DNA from: Zygaena filipendulae
Lineage: Eukaryota; Arthropoda; Insecta; Lepidoptera; Zygaenidae
Assembly (NCBI GenBank): GCA_907165275.2
Contig: OU015650.1
Coordinates: 3,068,001 to 3,132,000 of the forward strand
DNA length: 64,000 nt
Reading direction: 5' to 3'
Positions 33,801 to 44,965 of this stretch are shown one piece after another. The notes beneath the pieces were generated by a model. The model saw nothing but the letters and a program-made list of their open reading frames with translations, made no database searches and was not told where the DNA came from. The position numbers were made by a program, and so were the translations under genes. The stretch's first letter is position 1. Each line of letters opens with the position of its first letter.

Positions 33801-34290
33801 TATTCTTATTAATAGAATACATAGTCAAAGTTACTGTTTCATACGTGGTTTTCTCCTGTCGCAATTGATTAATCATGCTCTGTGCTGGCATGGGCCATCT
33901 TGGGCTCGCGCTTTAGTTTCCGAATGGCCTTTCGTATCCTCTCTTCGTGATAATGTGCCTGAAATGAAAGATTCTTATCTTCAAGCCGTTACTGTAAAGG
34001 TCTCGTCTTGGTCGAAACATTTAGAAATGGTCGTATACGTATTGCGGTTTACGCAGAAGTTACCTCGCTCCACCGCCATCCAATCAATAGATCTTAGATC
34101 TGCTCATATCCGAGACCTGCAACACAAATACTTTCATAATGATATAAAGGGATTATTGAAAAAGAGAAACTCACCTCCTCCCTGGAAACTTTATCCATTT
34201 CTCGATAAAAATAATCTCCTCCGCGTTAGAGGATACCAGCTCTCTTATGCTGCGCTTCGAAAACCACCATTCTGTAGTGTTTCCGCGTAA
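30832..34290 (+). CDS. gag-pol polyprotein of BEL/Pao element, internally deleted (1152 aa)
   Basis: Single open frame from the ATG after AATAAAA. Order of regions: DUF1759-like gag (about 60-250, LPSFDGKPECWPLFYETF), three zinc knuckles (about 348-415: CVVC..H..C, CTNCLSTGHTASRC, CKFC..HH), DUF1758-like protease (about 510, CLIDNASQ), RT N-terminal remnant (about 720-890, ALPFRRDP and SLNDILHTGPNL), then directly an RNase H/A17-like segment (about 913, VAPTKSISLVRLEICSALL) and integrase zinc-region remnants (YPFLDKNNLLRVRG). The RT catalytic YxDD segment is absent, and the A17 stretch has many non-consensus residues. The protease motif reads DNAS where relatives have DSG or DSA-type. The frame stops at 34290; integrase remnants continue out of frame. 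Gag may still work while pol cannot. Confidence 0.85.
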   Translation: MANLKIVIAKKQAIFSHITDLYEKTKNFSETRLKQEFLANTSNIAKLYEQFNSLCDEHNALEMESDPSYSPNYSNWLAFEEIYSKLQHVRNSLMDSNDKVKVACASVGDTHIIKLPPIELPSFDGKPECWPLFYETFKTNIHNNKNLCDAQRVQYLVGKLSGEALSVFAGIIPNEQNYTSIWDALVKKYQDVRTLGTYYLNNMFDNKIVVDNGVQLNKFIERFSSSLNALKQLDIPNLSDFIIMFLALKRLDTSLIHSFENNIRDKDIPLTSDLIEFIRHRVKVLERTTTATTSNVRTYNPVNNLSNNAMLVPSGKQSAYSQGRTRSAHATASRSFAITGSNSASSVCVVCNGSEHNLLFECPNFKSLSVKARYEFIKVNKYCTNCLSTGHTASRCHSGSRCKFCHQKHHSLLHFNVDENIDSTLECNNRSSSATAMMNAAAASGAPASSSRATVDPPLAPAAPVPGASTSITLHTHSPATFDNYKRNTQIILATAQVYASTANGDRKIVRCLIDNASQNNIITIKCCHKLNLNIIPLTNSVIKTVGNISTPVKGWVTLTITSRFSDDRYVVKLIVVDNITERLPTSYVDTSTLEYLEGLPMADEGWHTPNEVEAILGAQLFPYLLLGGRAVSRRTAAAPPALETTLGYIVMGRIPTLASAPINDVAWSFGPIINNDLHNSLQRFWELEASPLCDIDSPENIECEKIFCDSVSRDPSGRYITALPFRRDPGLLGNSHAIAKRRYAALERKFRTMPELRQAYNDVLNDYLNKKYLLEIPYSPSVMNDGYFIPYHVVCRPDKATMKTPVVLDTSVCTDIGVSLNDILHTGPNLLADLYILVVNFRSFATAVPTDGKHKYLYILVFNDHQNYENLLLRFGDSKPPHVFQFNFVAFDLRSNSYVAMLNVHLVCFKRKVAPTKSISLVRLEICSALLFAKLPRHIFVTFNYRYLIDEISVCFDSITLYWIHSFLHLWQQFANHTAIHKHLASVCFILINRIHSQSYCFIRGFLLSQLINHALCWHGPSWARALVSEWPFVSSLRDNVPEMKDSYLQAVTVKVSSWSKHLEMVVYVLRFTQKLPRSTAIQSIDLRSAHIRDLQHKYFHNDIKGLLKKRNSPPPWKLYPFLDKNNLLRVRGYQLSYAALRKPPFCSVSA

Positions 34291-35024
34291 CAATCATGTT
34301 GTAAATTTAATCATTAATCATTATCATCTTTTCAATTGCCACATAGGCTTTCATCTTCTCATGTCTCTTCTCAGACAAAGCTATTGTATATTGTGAGCGC
34401 GAAACATTATTCGCAAATTATGTAACAATTTATGTTTTAATTTATCGCCTACTGGGTCATCACGAATTATGGCTGATCTGCCGCCTGCCCGCGTTCAGCA
34501 AGTTAAGACTCTTGCACACACAGGTGTATACTATACTGCTCCCTTTAGTATTAATTTGACCCGTCGACGTAGAGTTAGAAGTCAAAAGTCTTACATATAC
34601 CTGTTCTAAGCCTATCCCCAAATTTAAGAACGCGTCATAAATGGAACAGGAACACCCCGTTAGTTACGATTAACACAGTAGCTCTTGCATCAGTATGACG
34701 TCCCGCCACTTCGCTGGCCTCTAGGCATTATAGAGGAACTTCCACCGGGACGTGCAAGAGACCAATGGCTCTGTGCTCTCCCAACTTAATATTAATATTA
34801 TTAATATTATTATCACATCTCGTTTTAGTCTTCTACTTAGTTTAATAATTTTTAATATCTAAAATGCTAGGCGCGTTGCGTTTGTTTATTTTATAATTAT
34901 TTTAGTTTATTCTGAATGACAGACTTCATTTCGCATTTGTATATTGTAATTTAATAGGTAGGGCTTAAATGAACCCTAAAGCTCTCTGTTTTGGAAATCC
35001 TACGGATTCCCAAAGGGGGGAGCA
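34291..35024 (+). pseudogene. decayed integrase remnant and 3' untranslated part of BEL/Pao element
   Basis: After the stop at 34290, short out-of-frame pieces resemble integrase sequence: CHIGFHLLMSLLR-like and, around 34690-34770, a PPLRWPLGIIEELPPGRARDQW-like stretch typical of the end of BEL/Pao integrases. The catalytic core between them is mostly missing. The region ends in the polypurine tract at 35011-35024. Confidence 0.6.
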
Positions 35025-35422
35025 TGTTTGCGCCGAATATTTTATAGTTAGTTTGGTGGCTTAATTTGTGAGCAAAACCAAACCAAATAATCGTGACTTG
35101 ATCTTGGTCCAAGATAATGGCCAGTAAATCCGTCGCATAATAAAACCATGACGTTTTATGTCAAACAAGAAGAACAAAATATGTCTTCTTCGATGGCTGC
35201 TTAATATCGTTGCATCAACCGCTTTAAAATATCAAGTTGTGACTCCGCTGTCCGCATCCAGACCCTAGCGCCGATCGAGCTCGAGGATTTGCAAGGTACG
35301 CATGCTCACTATCCACCTCTTCCTATATTTTTATTCGGCGCAAATTAAGGGTTCTCGGACTTTGTAATATATTCGCACCGCCGCTCAGGTAATATAGTTT
35401 TTGCCAAGTTTTCGCTTAAACA
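35025..35422 (+). repeat. 3' LTR of BEL/Pao element
   Basis: Preceded by the polypurine tract and identical by eye to the 5' LTR. Unlike a normal 3' LTR it does not end in host DNA: it runs on into a second primer binding site (35428-35446) and the start of a second gag. Confidence 0.85.
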
Positions 35423-35922
35423 TTTTTTGGTCCTTCGAGCCGGATTAGAACCGCAATAAAATAAATATATTATATATTCGCAAAGTTAATGCACCGCTAT
35501 TTGTAAAATATTCAATAATACCTATTTCGTTTAATTTGTTTAAAACGCATAATAATTTTCCTTCATTATACGTCAAATTAATACGTCAAATACTAGGTAT
35601 AATTTAATTACCCGGGTTTCGTGTAACATTTTAAACTTTTAATAAAAATGGCTAATTTAAAAATAGTAATAGCCAAAAAACAAGCTATATTTTCTCATAT
35701 TACTGATTTATATGAGAAAACTAAAAACTTTTCCGAAACTCGCCTTAAGCAGGAATTTTTGGCTAATACTAGTAATATTGCTAAACTGTACGAACAATTT
35801 AATAGCCTCTGTGATGAGCATAACGCATTAGAAATGGAGAGTGATCCCTCATATAGTCCAAATTATTCAAATTGGCTGGCTTTTGAGGAAATATACTCCA
35901 AATTACAGCACGTTAGAAACTC
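35423..35922 (+). pseudogene. second, truncated copy of BEL/Pao internal start (5' UTR and gag 5' end)
   Basis: Identical to 30607-31106, including primer binding site, leader and the first 91 codons of gag from the ATG at 35648. Identity stops abruptly after AAACTC at 35922; the following sequence is unrelated and gives a stop after eight more codons at 35947. So the array is LTR-internal-LTR-partial internal, 898 bp being repeated without visible difference. Confidence 0.9.
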
Positions 35923-36418
35923 TATTTTTGTTTGTATTTTTAAATAGATATTTATTTTAAGTTATGATATTTTTTTTGAAAATCTGGTTGATCGACTAGT
36001 GTTTAATATTTAAAACTGTGTTCAGATTTTGATACTTCTTTCGGATTCCTGATAGTAATCAGAGACCACGCTAAAGTCGCCACCAAAGTACCTACATACC
36101 TAAAACAATTTATCAAAATGTCCCCTAAAAAAGGACCAAACACTGTTTGTTGAGTGTGTTTAAATACCTCATACCGTTTGATATGATTTCTGACGTGCCC
36201 TCGTAGAAGTACGTAAACGTTTTCCTTTGATGGCTGTTTAAGAAAACAAATTACTTTGGTCTCGTAAATAAAAATATTCTCTTTTCGTTCTTTATTTCAC
36301 TCATTTCGGACGACTTTTAGCTAACATTAAATTTTGTCAAAGGTATCCACGAAAAAAAAGTTTAAGCAAGTCTTTGATGTCGAAATAGCTACTCTGCTGA
36401 GGACATTTATATTTTTAA

Positions 36419-36945
36419 CTAGCTGTGGCCCGCAGCTTTACTTCCGCTCCCCTGTCGCACGCATAGTAGGTACCTACTTGTTTTAAATTGTTATAACTAT
36501 ACTCTTTCCATGAACGATGATGGGATGAGAAAAGGCCTTTTTCTCAAGTTAACTTAGGCAACTGCGAAAATCCCGTTCAGTTCACGTTTGGTAGTTCAAA
36601 TAGACAAATAGGTATTAGGTATACCTATCCTAAAAGTCTTTCATCGGATTCCGCTAGCAATTTTAATAAACACGGCTTTAACCTCGTGAATTTATAAACA
36701 ACGATTTAATAAAATTCGAAACTTGATTTAATTTAATAAATACAAAGCTAAACTGAATACTAGCTGTGCCCCGCGGTTTTACCCGCGCGAGTATTAGAAT
36801 TCCCGCAGGAACTATTTTTTTTTTTGTAAAATAAAAGTAGCCTAAGTTACTCGTTAACATTAACTATCTGCCAGTGAAAGTCCCGTTAAAATCGGTCCAG
36901 CCGTTTCAGAGATTTGCCGGAACAAAACGACAGACAAAAATTTTA
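36419..36945 (-). repeat. two CCGCGG repeat copies
   Basis: Starts at 36419 (ACTAGCTGTGGCCCGCAGC, fragment) and at about 36762 (TAGCTGTGCCCCGCGG ... CGGTCCAGCCGTTTCAG, better preserved). Confidence 0.75.
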
Positions 36946-38461
36946 AAAATTAATTTTTTTATGTATGTACCGTATAATTTGGAATTACAAATAGACACTT
37001 TAATTTTGTTTGTCTGTAGATTGACAAATCCATTGATTTTTTTCCGTCGCGTGCGCAGGCAGCTTTCTCTCATAGTCATATATATGTATATTATGCTAAT
37101 ACGCTATCAGTTATCACTGTCTTTTAATTTCTTTTCGACATAGACCCTTAACTGCAAGTAAGCAAGACGGTAATAGTGTTCATAATATAATTATGTCCAA
37201 GGAATCTTTAAAAAGCAGGATAAATATTTTCAATACATTATTGTACTCGTAGGTATTAGGCACAGCTATTACTTATAGATTTTACACATAAGTTCCGAAT
37301 CACAAAACCAAAATCTATAGATTTAAGTTTGTGTCGCCATCAATATTTCACGGGGCTTTATCTTCGACACCTGTGCTGCCACCTACCTGCTATTATAAAG
37401 TCAGCGCGACACAACACCTATACAAGCGGCCGCAAACCGCAAGCTTTCAACGCGCGGTTCCCGAATACACGGAAACAATTCAATTTTCCCAACGTTCGGG
37501 TTTTAAAAGCTGTCTCTACATTATTACCAACTTAAATTTGTACACAACATCCGAGAGAACGTTTGAATCACGACTCTATTCCCCCGTGATAAGAGTGATA
37601 CAAGTTTTCAGAATACGAAAAAGATTTTTGCGTATTTGTACATAGCTACACAGTATTAAACGAAGGTTCATTCATAAAATAAAGCTCGTAGGTGACGGCT
37701 CTTTGATCTTATAAACTTGCTTTGCTTTTTTTCCCTTCTATTATAACGCGAAGATTGGGTTTTGAGGGAAAGCCCCTAGCCTTAAACCGGGGTGTTTTAA
37801 GAAATACAAATTTTTAACTGTCATTTTAAAAGACAGATTTTCGGGTAGGGAATACTTAAATTTTGTTCTAGGAAGTTTGGTTTGATCATTTGATGAGTAA
37901 TGGTCACGCTTTATTGCTCATTAACAACCATAAAAATTATAGTTTAATTGTAAAACCTTTTTTTTTGTTGAGACGATAATCCCTATGATTACCTATAATA
38001 CCTATGATAGGAGTTCCCGATGGAATTCCGGAAATCACGCGGACGCGAAGATTAAAATAGAAGACAAAGTAGCCATCTCAGCCATCTGCGTTCTGATTGT
38101 GTGTTAAATTGGATTTTAAATTTCTAGACAATAGGAAGAAATATTTACTCAACCCATGAAAAACAACAAAGGTATAGATAGGAAATATCAATATATAACC
38201 CCGTCTTTTATCGTTTTCATGAAAGGTTAACCAAAAAAAGCCCTGTCCGAGGGAACCGTTCATTTGCTCGCTCACACATATTGTCCGATATTCGTTTACT
38301 GCGTAATCGTTCCGATGTTGGAGAACATCGTGAAATTCGGAAGATTGTGATACGTCTAGAAATAATACACAATAATACTTGAATATTTACATTGCTAACA
38401 AACCCCATTACTAAGTAGAGCTTTTACTAACTATAATACCACAAAATAATTTATTTAATAC

Positions 38462-38650
38462 TTGTTGTTCCCCGCGGTTTCACTCGTGGAGTCACCGCGG
38501 GAATTCCGGGACAAAAGTATCCTTTGTCCTTCTCTGTACCCCTGACAATATGTATGCAAAGTTGCATGATGGTCGGTTGAGTCATTAAGGCGTGAAAGCG
38601 AAACAAACAAACTCACTTTCGCATAAAATTTGTAATATTAATAAGGGATG
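38462..38650 (-). repeat. CCGCGG repeat copy
   Basis: Reverse-strand full-length type: TTCCCCGCGGTTTCACTC ... CCTGACAATATGTATGC ... TTAAGGCGTGAAAGCG ... TTTCGCATAAAATTTGTAATATTAATAAG. Fragments of the same family also lie at 37990-38050. Confidence 0.88.
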
Positions 38651-40648
38651 TTTTCAGTATCAATTTTGCACACGATTCAATTTATTATAATTTATTAAAA
38701 TCTGTGAATATTCCTTTTTTTACGGATTTTCTAGGAACTTAGCGACACTTGACGGCACTTTCAGTAATTCACAATTTTTTTTTGTTTGAAAGAGTATTAG
38801 AAAAGTAAAGATATAAAGTGGTAAAGAGTAATTCGAACCGTAGCACAGACCAATTATAATAACGTAAATTTTCGTTTTTAGGATTAAATCGGTAGGTACT
38901 TTGTTATTTTTCGCATTTTAGAGTAGGTAATGCACTTTTGTGTGTTTTGAAATCAGTTTTTCTTTTGCCTATGGAGATTAGAAGTTCTACGATTTGCCGG
39001 ATAGTACACTTCGCAAGCAACACACACATAGTAAGGTATAGGTGCATAATATTTGCAGCCTCTGTTTTTGCGAACCCGTGCTCGAATCGGCTTCACAGAC
39101 TCATCGTTTGCATCTGGCGTTCGTATAATTTGGTGCTGGCAATTTCCATACTTTTTTACGGCTAGTCTAGTATCTACTTGTCGTACCTACTTCGAAAGTC
39201 CGCTTTGATTTCTAATTTAAATCTACATAGCTCAAAAAACTTAACTGTTTACGTCGGTATGAAAAGTGCTGTCCCAGTTTAAGAGCCTAAAGTTTGGCTA
39301 TTTGGTATATAGTGACAAATGATTTAAGGCCTAAATCATTCGTCATCTTATACCGATAAGCTATTCTCCCTGATGTACCTACTTATGTTTGTTTTTTCAG
39401 GATAAATTGAACCTATGTTACCGAGGGATACGTTCTGTAGCTTCCTATCATTTTTTAAATCAGACCTATATATAATCTTAGATTCTACCCCTAACAAACA
39501 TTTCGTACAAACAAACTTTCCTCTTTTTACTTATCGTATAGAGTATAAACTGATATTCAATTTTTTTATATTCACAACTTCTAGGTAATTCATTTCTTAT
39601 TTTCATAAGTTTTCAATTTTAAAGGTATTTTTTTTTAATTTATTTGTCTAAACCACATTTATTTTATTACTTTTGAACTTCATGAAGATTTTGACGTCAC
39701 TCCCGCAACAATTCACTTTCTTCATAATATATCTTGGCAATAGATGTTCTTCTTCTTCTTCTTTAATAATGGCGTCTATGATTATAATTTGCCAATGACA
39801 ATGTTTCTTAATAATAAAAATCTCTTCATCTACTTCTTCAATGGCAATACATGTTGTTAATCCAAGTTAAATATTCATCAAATATATCCATTACTTATCT
39901 CTGACCCTACAGTGACCCTTGTCCATGTGTAAAGGGTGCTTAGCCTTTGCACAAGTTGAAGTGACGCAATTAAAAGCATGTAACGTTACTTTGTTCCACA
40001 CCAAGCTCGGGTATGCTTATTTCTGCTTCGTTAAGTAGGTTATTAGTGCGAGATGGTCATTAACTTTAAAATAAATCCATATCCTGGCGGCTAGTAAAAT
40101 TCATAACTAATAAGACAAAAGAATAAAAAAAAAAGAATCTCATGAATCAATTTCTCTAGTCTGTAGTGGAAGATCCACTGGCTTATTTTGGAACTTTTTT
40201 ACTATCATTTATTTTCGTAGCTGTAAGTTTCCCCTGAAAAAAAAAATACAAAAATAGTTTACATAAAGGGAGAATTCGGTAAGTAAACTTTACTAAATAC
40301 TATACCGAGATGTTATAATAGCTCCATTGAATGTTGAGAGACGATAAAAGATCTTTACAGATCTCTATAAGCCACTTTTTCAAGTGAATGGACGTTGAAC
40401 TACAAAAGGAGGAGTAATGTGCTAGTAACTATCAATAGGGACGGAATTTATAGTCCGAAGAACCCCTCTTTTGCTTCTTACGAAGAAAATATTAGTTTTA
40501 TCCGAGTACCTAGACGTATGGTTTGTGAACGCCTTTTGTGGGAAGTAGACGAATATTTGATGTTCAAGAGGTGAGATTCAGCGTTTCCTTTTTTCATAAT
40601 AACATTAATCTGAATTTGGATTTGTTAATGGAATCCTGAACTGACCGC

Positions 40649-40800
40649 AATACAATACAATACAAAAATTCTTTATTGTCACCAGGAACAAAAATATAAA
40701 ACGCATGATGGGAAATACAGGCAACAAAGGGTGGCCTTATTGCTTAAAAATAATTTCTTCCAGGCAACCTGTAATTATAGTAGGCACCTAGTAACATAAT
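40649..40800 (-). mobile_element. LINE 3' tail with (TTGTA)n end
   Basis: The minus strand reads GAAGAAATTATTTTTAAGCAATAAGGCCACC... and ends CAATAAAGAATTTTTGTATTGTATTG, a short truncated LINE end. Confidence 0.7.
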
Positions 40801-41754
40801 AAGTAACTAGAAAAATAAAATAAAATTAAAGAAGTAAAAGTTACCACTTATAGAAAAATAAAATTAAAATATTACTTACTATAAAGGTGATCGCCGTGGT
40901 TTATTCACTTTAGTTGTTTCAAAAACCCTTAAATGTGAGTTACTTTATTTAAAAAATAAATAAATAGAAAGCACAAATACCGATTTCTATGACTCTACTT
41001 CGTAACTGACGGTAGTTCCATGAAGACTTTCATACTCTCTAGGGTAGAATTTTGAAAAAAGATTTGTGGTTGCCCACATGGTAGAGGGAAGCTTTTTAAT
41101 CAATTACATTTCTAGCTTCAAGTGGGTGTTGATTAATAAATAAGTAACAGAAAACACCAAAACCAAATTTTTATTCCTTCCTGTGGCGGCCATTTTGCGC
41201 GAATTAAGTCGTAAATTTATAATTTATAATTAAAGTACATGTAACATTATTACAGCAACTTGTATACTATGCAATAACATTTAGTTCTAACTATAGCGTA
41301 ATGTTTTATGCATCATCTTCTGTATTTATCATCTGTGACAAGAATATCCAAACTTTCCTATAAATTTATATTTAAAAGTACCTACTTAGTTAAGGCCAAA
41401 TAGATACATAAAACTTACAAGTTAACCACCTAAATTGTGATGTATTTGATAATAATGTATAAATTTCATATCAAAACTTGGAAAAAGCTTTAAGTGCCTT
41501 CCTCTTCACTTTACGGCATTAACATCGACAACAACTCTACGTTTATTACTTAAAACTTCCATCTAACTCTAGTAGGTATGTTATACTAGGTACTAAGTTT
41601 TATTGGTCCATGGTACTATGTTGATGTGTAAACAGGACTGCTTTAACGGAAAGATCTTATAGATATAATATGATATAACCTTACGATTGGTAGATAACAT
41701 ATCAGAGAGAGAAAGAGATGGAGTGATATCAAATAAATATCAGTAAATTTCAGA

Positions 41755-41975
41755 ATAGAATAGAATAGAATACACTTTATTGTACACCAAAATAATGTTA
41801 CAGTGTGTTAACAAAAACTTATAACTAAAGGCATACAAAAGGCGGTCTTATCGCTTTACTAGCGATCTCTTCCAGACAACCTTTGGGTGGACAGGACAAA
41901 TACAGAAAATTTATATGTTGATAGGTAGAACAGGAATCATAAAATAATACAAATATGCACATAGAACATAAATAT
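41755..41975 (-). mobile_element. LINE (CR1-like) 3' tail
   Basis: On the minus strand it ends ...GGTGTACAATAAAGTGTATTC followed by repeats of TATTC, the simple-repeat tail of lepidopteran CR1-like LINEs; the GCGATAAGACCGCCTTTTG block is typical. No ORF is left. Confidence 0.75.
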
Positions 41976-42199
41976 AAAAAGTTTAACAGTATTTTAAAAA
42001 AACGCAGCAAAACTGTTTATTCAGAATTTTTTGCTTGATAAAGAGCTAGCCGGAGTTCGCAGAACCACTTTCCACTTGTATGTACCCTGAAAGTTTCAGG
42101 TGATATTAATATATTCCACCCCCAGAGGTTCACCCCCACTATACGATCAGTAGTAGCATATAAGTAGGTTTTTTTATGTAATAGTTATATAATATGTCA

Positions 42200-42399
42200 T
42201 ATGTTATATATGGAGGCAAACGGGCAAGTGGTACACCTGATGGTAAGCGATTACCACCGCCCATGGACATCTGCAACACCAGAAGGCATGCAGGTGCGTT
42301 GCCGACCTGGAATGGGGATAGGATGGGAACTGGCTTTCAAGTGGGGCTGCCGGAACACACCGTTAGGTGCTTGGCGACAGATTTGCAACTGGGTTATTA
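42200..42399 (+). repeat. dispersed lepidopteran repeat (CACCTGATGGTAAGCGAT type)
   Basis: Contains GGCAAACGGGCAAG, CACCTGATGGTAAGCGATTA and GCAGGTGCGTTGCCGACC, a combination I recognise as a very common lepidopteran repeat. The reading frames across it are not genes. Confidence 0.7.
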
Positions 42400-42541
42400 A
42401 GGTTAGGTTATTAATAACTTTTTAGTGTAGTACATTTTTGTTTGTTGTGTGTTTTTTGTTAATTTTTTTTCTCCTTAGTAGGCATAGATATACACTATGT
42501 GTATAGGTACCAGTAGATGGTCTTAATAAATAAATAAATAA
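42400..42541 (+). mobile_element. LINE-like 3' tail with (AATA)n end
   Basis: A truncated element end: TTCTCCTTAGTAGGCATAGATATACAC... then TGGTCTTAATAAATAAATAAAT. It follows directly on the repeat at 42200-42399. Confidence 0.55.
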
Positions 42542-42772
42542 GAATCGAAGTTCAAATTCGATCATCAACTCAACAGCAGTCGCACTCGAATCTCTTGTTT
42601 CGTGTAAACAACAATTAATTCGTTAAGCCCAATCATTTGATTACGAGTATTCGCACATAACGACGTGACAACGCCGCGTCGGTACGAATCGTGTTGATTG
42701 GAGTAGGTTAGTAGGTACAGACAGCACCATCAATATGTTATAACTTTGGTCAGTCTTTGAAACTTATAACCA

Positions 42773-43079
42773 ACTAGCTGTTCCCCGCGAATTCACCCGC
42801 GTTATTTTCGGATATCCTTCCCTGTATCCACAACATGTTGTATGCAAAATTTAATTCATTTTTTCCGACAATTCAAACAATTATTGTTATATTTTATCCA
42901 ATTTGCACAAAACCTTGATAAATTATATACTTGAAACTTCTCCATGAATCACTCTATCGATTGGTAAAAACTCCTTGAAAATCCGTTCAGTAGTTTTTGA
43001 GTTTAAAGTTCAGTAAAGTTCTTTAAATAAATAAATAAACAGACACACAGACGTGGCGGAGGACTTTCTGTTTAAAATA
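42773..43079 (-). repeat. CCGCGG repeat copy
   Basis: Starts ACTAGCTGTTCCCCGCG and ends in GACACACAGACGTGGCGGAGGACTTT, an end shared with 53779-54115. Confidence 0.85.
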
Positions 43080-43162
43080 CAGTGCAGAATACAGAATAAT
43101 AAAGAAGCCACACTCCGCGAAATTTTCTTAGTAGAGTCCGTGAAAAAATATCACAATTGTAG

Positions 43163-43380
43163 AACCTACATATGACAATTTTTCACCGACAGCTGACAGT
43201 TACTGTCAGCTCGCTGTCAACCGTATCTAGCTACTACCTCACGATACGCATACACGTACAACACGTGCACAGATAATATAAGACACGTGTATGTACAAGC
43301 TGGCCGTCTTTACTGGTGGAAAAGTACTTGAATCAGTTCATTTGTATGGAGGATCACCGGGCGTCCAACCACCAACTATT
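43163..43380 (+). repeat. about 200-bp dispersed block, copy 2
   Basis: Second copy of the block at 14490-14690, same orientation, with an extra insert around 43222-43290. Contains a near-perfect palindrome AGCTGACAGT-T-ACTGTCAGCT at about 43190-43210. Confidence 0.75.
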
Positions 43381-43831
43381 GCAAAAAGATTCAATGACTG
43401 TCAAAAGTGATCACTATCTCTGCTGCGGACTGTACAAAATATAATAATTGGATTCCTCGCGCATGCACTATTGCAGTTATTTGTAGTTTCCAAAGGCATG
43501 CCATTCAAATATTGTCTCTAATCGCATTAAAAATAAAGTCGTTATTTAACAGTTCTTGAACCGATATCGGAAATTGCTAGTGTTAAAAAGTTGTGTTGTC
43601 AAATTATGTGTGCGACGCGATTTGGAAATTCAAACGCCGTATCAATTATGTTGCTAATTTAGTAAATTAAATAGATCATGCCAGTGATAAAATTTACGTA
43701 AAATTTACAATGTGCTTTACGTAGAATTTCGATAACTATGCTACTATGAAATGGTATCTATTGGGTACCTACTTTTAATTGTCAATACCCAGTTAAAAAC
43801 TTTTAATAAGCCAATTGATTGGTATATTCTA

Positions 43832-44119
43832 TATATAAATGCGAAAGTAACTCTGTTTGTCTGTCTGTTACGATTTCACGCCTTAACTGCTCATCCGATA
43901 ATAATAATTATAATTATAAAGAGCTAAAGTTTGTGTTTTTGTGAATTGTGAGTTTGTGACGTTGCAGGGGGTAATCTCTGGATCTACTAAACCGATTTTG
44001 AAAACTATTTTACTTATAGGAAGCTATGGTAGTCCTGAGTGACATAAAGTACTTTTTATCCCGGAATTCCCGGTACTCCGTAATTACAGCGAATGAAACC
44101 GCGGGGGACAGCTGGTCGC
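43832..44119 (+). repeat. two CCGCGG repeat copies, one nested or abutting
   Basis: 43832-43900 is the head of one subfamily (TGCGAAAGTAACTCTGTTTG); 43906-44119 is a full copy of the GGGGGTAATCTCTGGATC subfamily, ending GGGGGACAGCTGGT. Confidence 0.82.
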
Positions 44120-44825
44120 GTGCTGACAACTATACTTCTTATAATATTGCGAAAAACTACCTACGTATTTTTCAAGGAAAGTGACCTTCACAAAACCAAA
44201 TTCCCCTGTACCCAAAGAAGTTTAACTTCAGTAATATCGGCGCCCAGTATATAACCTAAAAACATAAATCAAGTCCCATGGGGTAACGGTCTACCGACGA
44301 CGCGCACTGCTCCATAAATTAATTGCAATGAAAACAACTATTGTCCACCAACGTCCATTACTCGACTACTCCATTTGGCATTCAAAAGTTCTATTACAAG
44401 TTATTTTGTTAGAGAGATTTATTGGGGCGCGTATAGTTTCAGACATTTTTTTAGGTTAGGATTTTCACCGCTACTTTCTTAAGTCATTTTTTTTTCTAAA
44501 TTATGGAAACGAGATTGAAGTATTCTTTTATTAGTATTTTAAAATATGCTTTTTCAAGTGATGGAACATAGTTATGGTCACTTTGTTAAGTTAGGTTCCT
44601 TCTTTGGTCTGTGTATAATAAATATAATCAAAACGGTAAGTACCTACCTATCAATTTTTAAAAGCCTGTAAGTAGGTATTAATTTCACATACTATGGAAA
44701 TACTACCTAGTGATATTAGGTAGCGACGTATTAGTAATTCTAACATAGTAATATTTGTAAAACATCAACTTTTCTTAGATAATAATAATAATATTAATAA
44801 TAATAAACCTAAATTTAAGATCAAT

Positions 44826-44965
44826 AAATGAATAATAATAATAATCCACATCACAACACACAGATCTACATGATCCCACAGTAAGCTATTATTAGCTTGT
44901 GTCGTGGAAACCAAGCAAACATGGTATATACTACATAGAATTACTTACTGATGTACTTTAGATAC
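44826..44965 (-). mobile_element. 3' fragment of the same tRNA-derived SINE
   Basis: Reverse complement of the SINE tail: (AAT)n, CCACATCACAACACACAGATC, and ACCAAGCAAACATGGTATATAC match the body and tail of the copy at 28464-28743. The tRNA-like head is missing. Confidence 0.8.

Larger units (their letters stand above)
30209..35024 (+). mobile_element. BEL/Pao LTR retrotransposon: 5' LTR plus internal region
   Basis: Order: 5' LTR (30209-about 30606), tRNA-Tyr-type primer binding site (30612-30630), one gag-pol frame (30832-34290), a non-coding or frameshifted integrase remnant (to about 34770), then a purine-rich tract (AAAGGGGGGAGCA, ending 35024) next to the 3' LTR at 35025. The internal region is about 4.4 kb, shorter than an intact BEL/Pao element, because parts of RT/RNase H and integrase are missing. 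No clear target duplication was found: the right boundary is disturbed by an extra truncated copy. Confidence 0.92.
35948..40648. other. gene-poor stretch
   Basis: Apart from the CCGCGG copies (36419-36945, 38462-38650) I see no gene, RNA or transposon. A 104-residue frame at 37331-37645 has no signal, domain or low-complexity explanation and looks like chance. Confidence 0.5.

Noticed and set aside
37331..37645. 104-residue plus-strand frame as a gene
   Set aside because: An overlapping frame at 37329-37535 is equally open, and no recognisable motif or signal is seen.
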